Positions 43,701 through 53,200 of a stretch of 64,000 nt of DNA are shown here, piece after piece. The notes beneath the pieces were generated by a model that was given only the letters and a program-made list of their open reading frames with translations, was not told the DNA's origin and did not search any database. Position numbers and translations under genes: made by a program. The stretch is from Tolypothrix bouteillei VB521301 (GTDB lineage: Bacteria; Cyanobacteriota; Cyanobacteriia; Cyanobacteriales; Nostocaceae). Position 1 is the stretch's first letter. Each line of letters starts with the position of its first letter. The stretch lies in NCBI RefSeq assembly GCF_000760695.4, contig NZ_JHEG04000001.1:3444452-3508451 (forward strand), written 5' to 3'.

Positions 43701-43948
43701 GTCAAGGAAACGATCGATTTGTTCTTGCTTCAGGTGAAGGAACAGATACTATCAATGATTTCCATGTAGGAGAGGATGTCATTTATCTGGTGAATGGTTT
43801 AAAGCTCTCCGATTTGTCAAGGACTACATTTCTGGGTAGCACCTTGATCTATGAAAATTCACAAGAAAATAGCGATCGCAAAATCCTCGCCATTATCACC
43901 GGAGTGAATTCATCAGCTTTGACCGATAGCTCTTTCGTCGTTCAATGA
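34706..43948 (+). CDS. Giant DUF4347 / beta-helix / Calx-beta array / RTX protein
   Basis: About 3080 residues. Order: DUF4347 (about 28-195, with SHGAEG His85 and LLYGCNVA Cys128); a beta-helix/choice-of-anchor region (about 200-527, starting NTNDSGLGSLRQAI, then repeated NSTISGNTA and GGG units); two diverged Calx-beta-like domains (531-775); 14 near-identical Calx-beta units of 111-112 residues (776-2333); five more diverged units (2334-2888); RTX repeats and tail (2889-3080). No signal peptide. Start: an upstream TTG at 34619 would run through the conserved leader hairpin, so I prefer the ATG that aligns with the paralog's. Likely a calcium-binding, type I-secreted surface protein. The unit count may be affected by recombination or assembly. 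Confidence 0.85.
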   Translation: MMESTEHTTQNPQENYNEEIILPNSDRENLNIIFIDTTVPDYQSLILGIQSDSQVVILDPTKDGITQITEILQNGKYQSVHIVSHGAEGSLQLGSAQFNSDTLSLYTQQLSQWANFLTDGADILLYGCNVASGERGEAFVQQLSQLVGADIAASDDLTGSAASGGDWDLEVATGFIEAPLAFQVGVMEAYSKVLGIFEVTNTNDSGLGSLRQAILDANATAGDDTILFTGIFTDTNPDTITLTSGELTVTEAVTLVGSGANSLTISGNNLSRIFSATAPLTIAKLKITGGNAIAGNGGAIYSNSSVIINNSTISGNTANGDGGGIWSSGNVTIANSTISGNTASSGGGVYSANNIAIANSTISGNTAKGSGGGVFGSNGTISNSTITENIADSDNDNIGDGGGVYNNGGTISVVNSIIAGNSDKGNQASDVAGSTFNGNANNLIGSVSGISSSTLGTGSDIIASDPKLAPLADNGGPTQTHALLIGSPAINAGSNTQSNPNLPTTDQRGSTRTIGNIVDIGAIESDFVPPKVNFGVATYSIAEDNNAIAVEISVTLDSIPPTDVTVPIVINSNSTATADQDYTVSSSAVTFTAGATGTELTKVFTVTIKPDTLPENDETIVFNFGALKGAVAGTITETTLTIAANDPIVYGISTTTTTPIDEGNSGTKSITLTVTRSGGTGVESTVDFALNGTATFGNDYNITVESGGTSSSGTINFAPGETQKTITVDLVGDDVYETNEDITVTLSNPQPTTAPANSTIETSAAAVTIAIVNDDAVPSVSIEDVTVNEGDTATLTVTLSNPSYQTINVSYSTSDGTATTGDDDYVTPTASTITFAPGETSKTITVVTQQDNKFELDETFKVQLTPESNATLGSKGEAVVTIENDDAVPSVSIEDVTVNEGETATLTVTLSNPSAQTINVNYSTSDGTATIGDNDYVVPTTSTITFDPGETSKTITVVSQPDSKFELDETFKVQLAPDSNATLGSKGEAVVTIENDDAVPSVSIEDVTVNEGETATLTVTLSNPSAQTINVSYSISDGTATIGDNDYVTPTTSTITFAPGETSKTITVVSQQDSKFELDETFKVQLAPDSNATLGSKGEAVVTIENDDAVPSVSIEDVTVNEGETATLTVTLSNPSAQTINVSYSTSDGTATIGDNDYVTPTTSTITFDPGETSKTITVVTQPDSKFELDETFKVQLTPESNATLGSKGEAVVTIENDDAVPSVSISDDVTINEGETATLTVTLSNPSAQTINVNYSISDGTATIGDNDYVTPTTSTITFAPGETSKTITVVTQQDSKFELDETFKVQLTPESNATLGSKGEAVVTIENDDAVPSVSISDNVTINEGETATLTVTLSNPSAQTINVNYSISDGTATIGDNDYVTPTTSTITFAPGETSKTITVVSQQDSKFESDETFKVQLTPESNATLGSKGEAVVTIKNDDAVPSVSIEDVTVNEGDTATLTVTLSNPSAQTINVSYSISDGTATIGDNDYVTPTASTITFDPGETSKTITVVTQQDSKFELDETFKVQLAPDSNATLGSKGEAVVTIENDDAVPSVSIEDVTVNEGETATLTVTLSNPSAQTINVSYSTSDGTATIGDNDYVTPTTSTITFDPGETSKTITVVTQPDSKFELDETFKVQLTPESNATLGSKGEAVVTIENDDAVPSVSISDDVTINEGETATLTVTLSNPSAQTINVNYSISDGTATIGDNDYVTPTTSTITFAPGETSKTITVVTQQDSKFELDETFKVQLTPESNATLGSKGEAVVTIENDDAVPSVSISDNVTINEGETATLTVTLSNPSAQTINVNYSISDGTATIGDNDYVTPTTSTITFAPGETSKTITVVSQQDSKFESDETFKVQLTPESNATLGSKGEAVVTIKNDDAVPSVSIEDVTVNEGDTATLTVTLSNPSAQTINVSYSISDGTATIGDNDYVTPTASTITFDPGETSKTITVVTQQDSKFELDETFKVQLVPDSNATLGSKGEAVVTIKNDDAVPSVSIEDVTVNEGETATLTVTLSNPSAQTINVNYSTSDGTATIGDNDYVAHTASTITFAPGETSKTITVVTQQDNKFELDETFKVQLVPDSNATLGSKGEAVVTIENDDAVPSVSIEDVTVNEGETATLTVTLSNPSAQTINVNYSTSDGTATIGDNDYVVPTTSTITFDPGETSKTITVVSQPDSKFELDETFKVQLAPDSNATLGSKGEAVVTIENDDAVPSVSIEDVTVNEGETATLTVTLSNPSAQTINVNYSTSDGTATIGDNDYVVPTASTITFAPGETSKTITVVTQQDSKFELDETFKVQLAPESNATLGSKGEAIVTIKNDDALPSISISDDVTINEGGTATFTLTLSNPTAQFVTVNYATSDGSATSVDADYEVLNVSTLAFAPGETSKTISVVTKQDNKFEVDETFSIQFFDPSNASLTKSQATVTIANDDAPPSIKIDDVRITEGSNANFTITLSNPSSQQITVNYNTSDGSATTVDGDYEGLSGASVVFAPGETSKIISVVTKDDNIFELDETFNVNLSTSSNATFEKATGIATVTSEDLQPSISIDEVAIAGENNTATFNVTLSNPSTQQITVNYKTSNGSAIADTDYNALNDILTFAPGETTKTISVVTKDDNIFEADETFNIELFTPSNATLAKDKGLVVIISDDPKPTVSISDDVTVTEGGTATFTLTVSNPSSQPIIVNYTTSDGTATVVDNDYNAVKMGTITFAPGEMSKTIDIVTKSDKQFETDEKFNVNFSLAPESNATLSKNQAIVTVTNDDPQPTISIQNTLLKEGDTANFSVTLSNPSYEVIEVSYNTADGSATIADGDYIAGTNKLIFNPTETNKTISIATNIDAKIEDVETFSVILSEAKNATISINKGIGVINIPTILNGTSGPDLLVGTQNSDRIYGLEDNDTIIGGLGFDEIDAGDGDDTVFGDTVNSVSNSTSINSDVIKGGNGNDRIFGGDGDDWVYGEAGDDLLWGNDGQDLLWGGAGNDYLTGGQGNDRFVLASGEGTDTINDFHVGEDVIYLVNGLKLSDLSRTTFLGSTLIYENSQENSDRKILAIITGVNSSALTDSSFVVQ
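37031..41704 (+). repeat. Tandem array of 14 near-identical Calx-beta units (333/336 bp)
   Basis: Units start at 37031, 37364, 37697, 38030, 38363, 38699, 39035, 39368, 39701, 40037, 40373, 40706, 41039 and 41372, each marked by GCTGTTCCCAGTGTCAG. Four units (38363, 38699, 39701, 40037) are one codon longer (ISDDV or ISDNV in place of IEDV). Third-position identity between units is very high, showing recent expansion or continual homogenisation. Confidence 0.95.
38030..40705 (+). repeat. Higher-order tandem duplication of a four-unit block (1338 bp)
   Basis: The block 38030-39367 recurs as 39368-40705 with the same order of long and short units. By eye the two copies agree base for base for about 1.27 kb, diverging only near the end of the fourth unit. 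This is a recent duplication by unequal recombination inside the array. Confidence 0.85.
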
Positions 43949-44052
43949 CCTCTAGGGCGTGTTTGGCTTATAGGGATCTAACACGCGTAAAAACACGCCC
44001 TAGCAATACTTCTTCTGAAATCTCTGTCAAAGATCCAGATTTTTTTCCGTAA

Positions 44053-44065
44053 AACTACGCTAGTT
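44053..44065. promoter_or_regulatory. Conserved palindrome in leader, copy 2
   Basis: AACTACGCTAGTT, identical to 34436-34448, within a leader that remains similar over about 200 bases to the one before the second giant gene. Confidence 0.4.
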
Positions 44066-44193
44066 GTTAATTCAGACAGAGCATAAATTGTGATAGAGAC
44101 TGAAAGCCATAACTGCTAACAAGCAGTGACATTGCGATGCGCTTGGCTTTTGGAATCAACGTTACGTAAACAAATGGATAACACTAAATTTTA

Positions 44194-44219
44194 GAGTCAG
44201 CAGGTACCTGTTTTGACTC
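44194..44219 (+). promoter_or_regulatory. Conserved hairpin before the start codon, copy 2
   Basis: GAGTCA/TGACTC outer stem with CAGGTACCTG inside, a perfect inner palindrome here. It ends 26 bases before the ATG at 44246, the same distance as in copy 1. Confidence 0.45.
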
Positions 44220-44245
44220 AAATTTCTATTGGAATAAAAGCAATT

Positions 44246-47200
44246 ATGAAGAATTTGACAGACAGCGATCGCCAAACTTACAAAAAAAATTATACTCAAA
44301 AATCAGTAGTTACAAATCCAGAGACAGATAATCTAAACATAATCTTTATAGATACGTCAGTCTCAGATTACCAAAGCCTAATATCTGATATAAAACCCGG
44401 TTACCAAGTTATTCTCCTAGACCCATCTAAAGATGGAATTACTCAAATTACGGAGTCTTTGCAGGGAAGTATATACCAATCCATTCACATTATTTCTCAT
44501 GGTGCAGAAGCTAACTTGCAACTCGGAGCGACTCAACTCAACAACGAGACTCTAGAAATTTACCAACAACAGTTGCAGCAATGGGCAAATTCTTTAACTG
44601 ATGATGCTGATATTTTGCTTTACGGTTGTAACATTGCATCTGGTGAAGTTGGCAAAGCTTTTGTGCAACAACTAGCAGAAATTACAGGGGCTGATGTCAC
44701 TGCTTCTGAGGATGTTACGGGAAACACTGCTCTTGGGGGAAATTGGGATTTAGAAGTTACAACAGGGGAAATTGAGTCTAATAGTGCTTTTACACCAGAG
44801 GTAACGAATACTTACAAGTCAATTTTACCTATTTCCTTTAATCCGTTTGACATATCAGGTTCAGCACCCTCCTCGATCGCGGTAGGTGACTTTAACAATG
44901 ATGGTAATTCCGATATAGCAGTAGCACAACAATCTAATAGTGTTTCAGTGCTGTTGGGTGGTGCTAATGGCAACTTTAATACTGTTGATGAGTATACAGT
45001 GGGAGCATCACCTGTTTTTGTGACAACAGGTAACTTTAATCAAGATAATTATTTAGATTTGGTGACAGCCAACTCTGGTTCTAACACTGTTTCGGTATTG
45101 TTGGGTATTGGCAATGGTAATTTTGGCTCTACCACCAATGTTGTCATTGGGGCGACGGGGACAAATCCCACTTCTGTGGTTACGGGCGACTTTAATGGCG
45201 ATGGTGCTTCTGACTTAGCTGTAACAACTAACACTAATAAAGTTTCGGTGGTTTTAAGAAAGAGTGACGGGACTTACACGAATCCTACACTCTATGATGT
45301 TGGAACCAATCCCAGTTCGATTGTTGCAAACGACTTCAACGGCGATGGCAAACTCGATTTAGCGATCGCAAACTCTGGTTCAAACAACATTGCTCTGTTA
45401 TTGGGTAGTGGTGGTGGTGTCTTTAGCAATGCCACTTTTTACGGATTGGGTTCGGGAGTTTTAAATCCCAAATCCATAATTGTTAGCGATTTCAATGGAG
45501 ATGGTAGGCGCGATCTTGCAGTTGCAAACTCTGGTTCCAACAACGTTACCGTATTGTTGGGCAATAATATTGGTGGTTTTGGGAATGTGACCAATTATGG
45601 AGTTGAAGCAAGCCCTTCATCTATTACTGTTGGTGATTTCAATAAAGACGGGAAATTAGACTTAGCCCTTGCAACAGGGTCTAGTACTGGTAGCATCTCG
45701 CTGTTATTGGGTAATGGTAGCGGGGGCTTTAGCAGTACCAATAGGGTGACTGTCGGGTCCAATCCCGTGTCTGTCGCTGCTAATGACTTTAATAAGGATG
45801 GAAAAACTGACTTAGTTGTTGCCAATTCTGGTTCCAATAACTTTTCGATACTGCTAAATGAATCTATTAATAGTACGCCTATCAATATAGTTCCTAGCAG
45901 TCAAACTACTAAAGAAGAAACAGCACTGACTTTTAATACCATTTCCATTAGCGATGCAGATGCGCTTAACAATCCTGTTGAAGTAACATTGAATACTAGT
46001 AATGGCACTCTCTCTTTAGCAACTACAACAGGGATTAGCGTCCAAGGCGATAAAACTGGTAATGTCATTCTTTTGGGAACGGTAACCAACATTAATGCTG
46101 CTTTAAACGGTTTGAGTTTTGCCCCAAATCAAAACTTCAATGGCACTGCTACAATTCAGATTAAGACAGATGACAAAGGGAATACAGGTGCTGACGGAGC
46201 TAAGATCGCTACAAATACTTTTAATGTTAGCGTTACACCTGTTAATGATGCTCCTGTCTTGTTCTCCAACTCCGTTATTCTTTATGCAGAAGCCGATGCA
46301 TGGGTAGACTCATCCGATACTCAAGCAAACTACGGTAGCAGTACGGCTTTGAGCGTAGACAATCAAAGCGACAGTCAGTCTGAGGCATATATCCGTTTTA
46401 ACTTGAGTTCCTTGCCTAACGGCATGAATAACGTGTTAACTTCTGCAACTTTCAGAGTCACGGGCTCGGCTTCAAGCGGTAGTTACACTCACAATCTTTA
46501 CTACATAGATAGCGATACTTGGCAAGAAAATTCTATTACTTGGGCAAACAAACCTTTTTATCAACAAATACAGTCGTGGTCGCTACAATCTAACAGCGGT
46601 GCGATTCAAACCTATACTGTCGATACAACAGCCCCAGTGCAAGCTGAATTGTCAGGTTCGGGCAATAAACAACTGTCATACGTCATCAACAATTTTAGCA
46701 CTGCAGGTAATGCCGTTGATTATTACTCTAGAGAGAGTGGTTCGAGCTTTGTTCCAAGACTGGAACTTTCTTTCTCGCCCATCTCTTTAACCGCAATCGA
46801 TGAGGACGATACTAAAAATAGCGGCACTTTGGTTTCTGCAATTGTTAACGGTCGCATTTCTGATGCAGATTCAGCAGCACAAAGAGGAATAGCTGTTATC
46901 GGAAGTAATAACGGTAACGGTCAGTGGCAATACTCGCTCGATAATGGTGTCAATTGGACTGGTTTTAGCACTTCTTTATCTTCAAGTGCGGCTCTATTAC
47001 TAGCGGCGGATAGCAGTACAAGAGTTCGTTTTGTCCCTAAAGAAAACTTTGTCGGTACGATCGCAAACGGTATAACCTTCCGCGCTTGGGACCGCACATC
47101 TGGTATAAATGGCGGCACATCTGATACTTCTATCAATGGCGGTACAACTGCTTTCAGTGTAGAAATTGCAACAGCAGACATCAAAATAAACGCTGTTAAT

Positions 47201-50200
47201 GATGCTCCTGTGATTACCGCACCTATAGAATTAACCGCAGAAGAAGACCAACCTCTAATTATCAATGCAAGCAATGGTGCTATTTCTATTAGCGATGTGG
47301 ATGCAGGTAACCAACCGGTTGCGGTAACTCTCACGGCTACCAATGGCACTATAAGTTTGAATAGCAGTGGGGCATTGCCTTTTACGTTCACCAATGGTGA
47401 TGGTGTTGAAGATGTCAGTATGTCCTTTACTGGAACTCTTGCTAATATCAATACTGCACTTCTAGGCATGAAGTTTCAGGCAACACCTAACACAACTGAT
47501 GGTAAAATTGCGATCGGTGTGAATGACTTAGGGAAAACTGGATCGGGAGGACCAAAAACCAGCGATCGTAGTGTCAATATCAAGATTAATCCTGTTAACG
47601 ATGCTCCTGTCAACACGGTACCTACTGCATTACAAACTACAGCAGAAGAAACCGCCCTTGTCTTTGGTGCCAATCAAATTCAAATTAGCGATGCTGATGC
47701 TGCAGATAACATAGTTGAAGTCAAATTAACTGCTGCTAACGGTACTCTCAGCTTAGCAAGTACCGCTGAGGTTAACATTACAGGCAACACCACGGGGCAA
47801 GTTACAATCGGTGGCACAATTCCTAAAATTAATACTGCCCTAAACAGTCTTAGCTTCACGCCAGCACTTAACTTTAATGGCGATACAACAGTTCAAATCA
47901 CCACAAATGATAAAGGGAATACAGGTGCGGGAGGAGAAAAAAGCGACACAGATACCATTAGCATCTACGTCTTACCCGTCAACGATGCGCCTGTCATCCT
48001 TTCCAACTCCATCACAGTTAAGACAGCAATTACAGAAGATGACATCAACAACAACGGCATTTTAGTCTCTGAAATCGTAACTGGTAACGCAAATGATGTA
48101 GATGCAGGAGCGTTACAAGGGATTGCTATTATCAAAACCAACACTACCAACGGTCAGTGGCAATATTCAACCGATGGAGGTTTTTCCTGGAACGAGTTTG
48201 GTACTGTCTCTACAAGTTCAGCATTATTACTAGCATCAGATCTCAATACAAAGATTCGATTTATACCCAATACTAACTTTACTGGCAGCATTAGTGACGG
48301 TCTTACCTTCCACGCTTGGGACCAAACTGGTGGTTCTAACGGTGGAAGATTTGATGTCTCTGTCAACGGTCTGACAACTCCCTTTAGTTCTACCACTGCG
48401 ACTGCTGCCTTTACGGTCAGTCCCGTGAATGACGAGCCTGTCATTAACGCACCAGTGGAGCTGACTGCAGACGAAGATACACCTTTGGTTATTAATGCAA
48501 GTAACGGTGTTATCTCTATTGCTGATATAGATGCAGGTGACAGCAGTTTACTCAGCGTGACACTCAATGCTACCAATGGCACTATCAGTTTGAATGGCAC
48601 GAAAGAAGGATTGGTCTTCACCAGTACTGGTAGCGATGGTATTGAAGATGCCACCATGACATTTACTGGTACTCTTGCCAACATCAACACGGCACTTCTG
48701 GGAATGAAATTCCATCCCGCTCTTAACTCTGTCCTTCCAGGTAAGATCGATATTACCGTTGATGACAAAGGAAATACGGGCAGTGGAGGAGCAAAAACTG
48801 CTACAAGCAGCGTCATAGTTAAGATTAACCCTGTTAACGATGCGCCTGTCAACACGGTTCCAACTGCGCTACAGACGACAAATGAAGACATGGCGCTTGT
48901 CTTTAGCACTCAAACAAGCAATCAAATTCTCATTGCCGATCTAGATGCAGAAGAGAATCCAACCAGCCCAGATGTTCGAGTTACATTGGCTGCAACCAAT
49001 GGAATTCTGAAATTGGCAAATTTTGATGGCATTACAGTTACGGGAGATAGCACGAGCACCATTACCCTCACGGGTAGAGTTTCCAGCATTAATTCTTCTC
49101 TAAACGGGTTGAGTTTCCTTCCCTTCCAAAACTACAGTGGTGTTGCTGAAATTAAAGTCACCACAAACGATCGAGGCAATACAGGTGCGGGGGGAGAAAA
49201 AATTGACGAAGATACCATCAAGATTGTTGTTAACCCGTTTAATGATGCACCCGTTCTCGTCTCTGATACTCTCAGTGTTTATGCTGAAGCTGATGCTTGG
49301 GTGAATTCGGCTTCTCCTTCTAGGAACTACGGTAGCGACACAACCTTAAAAGTAAGAGGCGTCCAAAACGGTTCGCAACAAACTTACGTGCGGTTTAACC
49401 TTGCTTCTCTACCCAATGGTCTTGCAAGTGTACTGAAGACTGCTACTTTCCAAATGAGTGGCAGTAGTTCGGAATTTGGGAATGAAGACTACCACTCGAT
49501 TTATTTTGTCTCCAATGATGCTTGGCAAGAAAATACGATCGCTTGGAGAGACAAGCCAGCTTATCAAACTCAGGCTTTAGGTACGTGGGCGATCGCATAC
49601 AATAGTTTTCAACAAAATACAGTCAATGTCAGTTCTCAATTTCTTACAGAACTTTCAGGAGACAAAAAACTCTCTTTAGTTGTCAACCACATTGACTTTA
49701 ATAAACCTGGGCTTGCCTACAATTACCAATCTAGAGAAAACCAAACCAATGTTCCACAATTAATTCTTACTCTCAATCCTATCTCTGTCGCAGCCATTGA
49801 TGAGGACAACACGAACAACGAGGGGACACTTGTATCTGCAATTGTCGCAGGTCGGGTACTTGACAGCGATCTTGAAGCGTTGCAGGGAATAGCAGTTCTT
49901 GCCAAAGACAACACAAACGGTAAGTGGCAGTATTCCACAGATGGTACCTGGATTGACTTTGGTAATGTCTCAGAAAGTTCGGCTCGATTGTTAGCAGCTG
50001 ATGATAAGACCAAAGTTCGCTTTGTCCCAAACACTAACTTTACGGGTGCGATCGCGCAAGGGCTTTCCTTCCGAATTTGGGATCGAACCAACGGTAGCAA
50101 CGGTGGAACCGCCGATATAAATAACAACGGAGGTTCAACTTCCTTTAGTACGGACATTGCGTATGCTGCGATAAACGTCAAGCCAGTCAATGACACTCCC

Positions 50201-53200
50201 ATTATTAACGTCCCTGCAAAGAAAACCACCAAAGAAGACACAACACTTGTATTTGCACAAACAGGTGGTGTCGTCTCAATTAGCGATGTTGATTTAGGCG
50301 ATAGCAGCCCCCTTGAAGTTGAAGTCACGCTAAAAGTCGTCAATGGCAATGGAACCATCAGTTTAAACGATATTTCGGGATTGAGCGTCCCAAGTGGCAA
50401 TGGTACAGAAAATATGACTTTTACTGGCACCATTGCTAACATTAACACTGCACTCGCAAGCATGCAGTTTCTTCCCAAAGCCAACTTCTTTGGTACTGAA
50501 ACCGTAGAAATTACTGTCAATGACAAAGGAAATATTGGCAGTGGCGGCGCAAAGACAATTACGAACAGCGTTAGCATTGATGTTCAATCCATTAACGATG
50601 CTCCTGTCAATACCGTTCTCAATAAAGAACTCACAATTCTTGAAGACACACCCATTATCTTTAGTGGTAACAACCTCATCTCTATTAGCGATTTAGATGC
50701 AGGCAATCAACCCGTTGAGGTGACACTCACTGCTACTAATGGCACGATCGCTTTAAGTAGCACTAAAGAATTACAATTTACCTATGGTAGCGATCGCAGC
50801 AACGGTATGATTTTTACAGGAACCATTGCTAACATCAACACCGCACTTGCTGGCATGACCTTTAACCCAACACCTGAATTTTCGGGTATTGCCAGCGTAA
50901 AAATAACAACCAGTGATTTGGGGAACAGTGGTAGCTCGAACAATCCAGATGATGATGAAGTTTTAACTGCCACAGACACAATTAACATCACTCTCCAATC
51001 TGTTAACGATCCTCCTGTCAATCAGGTTCCTGGAAAATTGACGACAGATGAAGATAAACCAATCGTCTTCAGCAAAGAAAATGGAAATCTCATCTCCATT
51101 AGCGATCCCGATGCTGGTGCCAACCCAGTCCAAGTCACATTGATTGTCACGAATGGCACTCTTAGTTTAAGTGGTACTGCAGGATTACGTATTTGGAACG
51201 GCAATAGTGACGGTCTCAATAATGCCACCATGACTTTTAGTGGCACTATTGCAGATATCAATACTGCGCTTGCTGGCATGACCTTTAAACCAACACCTAA
51301 CTATTCTGGTTCCATCCCAGCAACTATAGAAATAACAACTGATGATTTGGGGAATAGTGGCGGTAGCTTTGCCACGGACAAGGACACAATTGAAATTGCT
51401 GTTAACTCTTTTAACGATCCTCCCGTTCATACCTTCCCTAACGAAGTCACCACACAGGAAGACACACCATTTATCTTTAGTGGCGCACAACTTATCTCTG
51501 TGAGCGATGCTGATGCTGGTTCCAATCAAGTTGAGGTGACGCTAACGGCTGCGAAAGGAAATCTCAGTTTAAGTGGTACTACAGGATTATTCATTACTAC
51601 AGGTGATGGAATCGATGATGAGAAAATCATCTTTAAAGGAACTCTAGGTAATATTAACGCTGCTCTTACGGGGATGACCTTTAAGCCTGCAGCTAATGTT
51701 TTTGGAGAAGGTAGTATCACAATTGCAACCAATGACTTGGGAAATACAGGTGGTTCTGCTGTTACAGTTACCAACACCGTCAAAATTATCATTGAGCCAA
51801 TTAACGAACCCCCTGTTAATTTAGTACCCATCACAGCCCAATCTACGATCGCAAACACTTCGCTTGTCTTCAGCCAAGCCACCAACAATCGCATCTCTAT
51901 TAGCGATATTGATGCACTCAATAACCCCGTTCAGGTGACACTCACTGCAACAAATGGCAATCTCAGTTTAAATGCTAACAGCATTGCGAAATTAGATTTT
52001 TCTCAAGGCGCAGGCGATGGCACCAATGATGCTAGCATGACCTTTACAGGTACAATGGATGACATCAACGCCGCACTGGATGGCATGAAGTTCAATCCCA
52101 CTGCTGATTTCTCTGGTGTGGGAAAAGTTGAAATTTTAACCAATGACAGGGGTTATACAGGCAAAGAAGGAGAATTTGGTGCTTTAACAGATAGCGATTC
52201 TGTTGACATCACGATTACCCCAGTTGTCAGTATTGCAGCTCTAGATGCCATAGCAAACGAATCGGGGAGCGATCCCGGTACTTTCCGTATCAGTCGTACT
52301 GGCACATTCGGTAATTTAACAGTGAATTTTGCCATTGACAACGCAAGTACGGCAAGTGTTAGCGATTACACTCTTAATTTGAAAGACCAAAACAAACTGT
52401 TTGTAGAGATTCCTGACGGACAAAGTTTTGTTGATGTTATTCTCACACCGACTGATGATACTTTGCCCGAGGGAGAAGAAGGCTTGCAACTCAATTTAGT
52501 TGCAGGTAATAGTTACGTTCTCGATACAGCTAAGAGCAATGCTAAAGTTGTCATTGCTGCTAACGACGCCATCACATACGATATCGTATCAAATCTCTCA
52601 ACGAATAGTATCAATGAAGGTGACACGGGTGTTCAAACACTAACCTTTACCGTAACAAGAAGTGGTGGCATTGGGATAGCCAGTCAGGTCAACTATGCGA
52701 TTCAGGGAACATCAGAGTTTGGAAGCGATTACAACAACATACAGGTTACGGGTGGAACAGGTGCTACAACTGGAACTCTCAACTTTACAATGGGCGAAAC
52801 AACCAAAACCATTAAAGTTGACGTTCTTGGAGACAAAACATTTGAACCGACGGAAACTCTTTCTGTTACTTTAACCAACCCACGCCCGACTGAAGCACCA
52901 GCAAGCGCTACAATTACAACCAATCTAGCTGTAGTCCAAATTACGAACGATGACAGTTTACCTGGTATTTCTATTGATGATGCCACTGTAAGTGAAGGAA
53001 ATACAGCAGTATTTAATGTCTCGCTTTCTAACCCCAGCTACCAACCGATTACTGTAGAATATAGCATTGTTGGTGAAACTGCTACGGTTAACTCTGATTA
53101 CACGGCAACGGCGTATACAGGAACTCTCACCTTCAACCCTGGGGATATTGGTAAAACCATTAGTGTCGCCGCATTGGTTGACAGCCAATTTGAAGACGCA

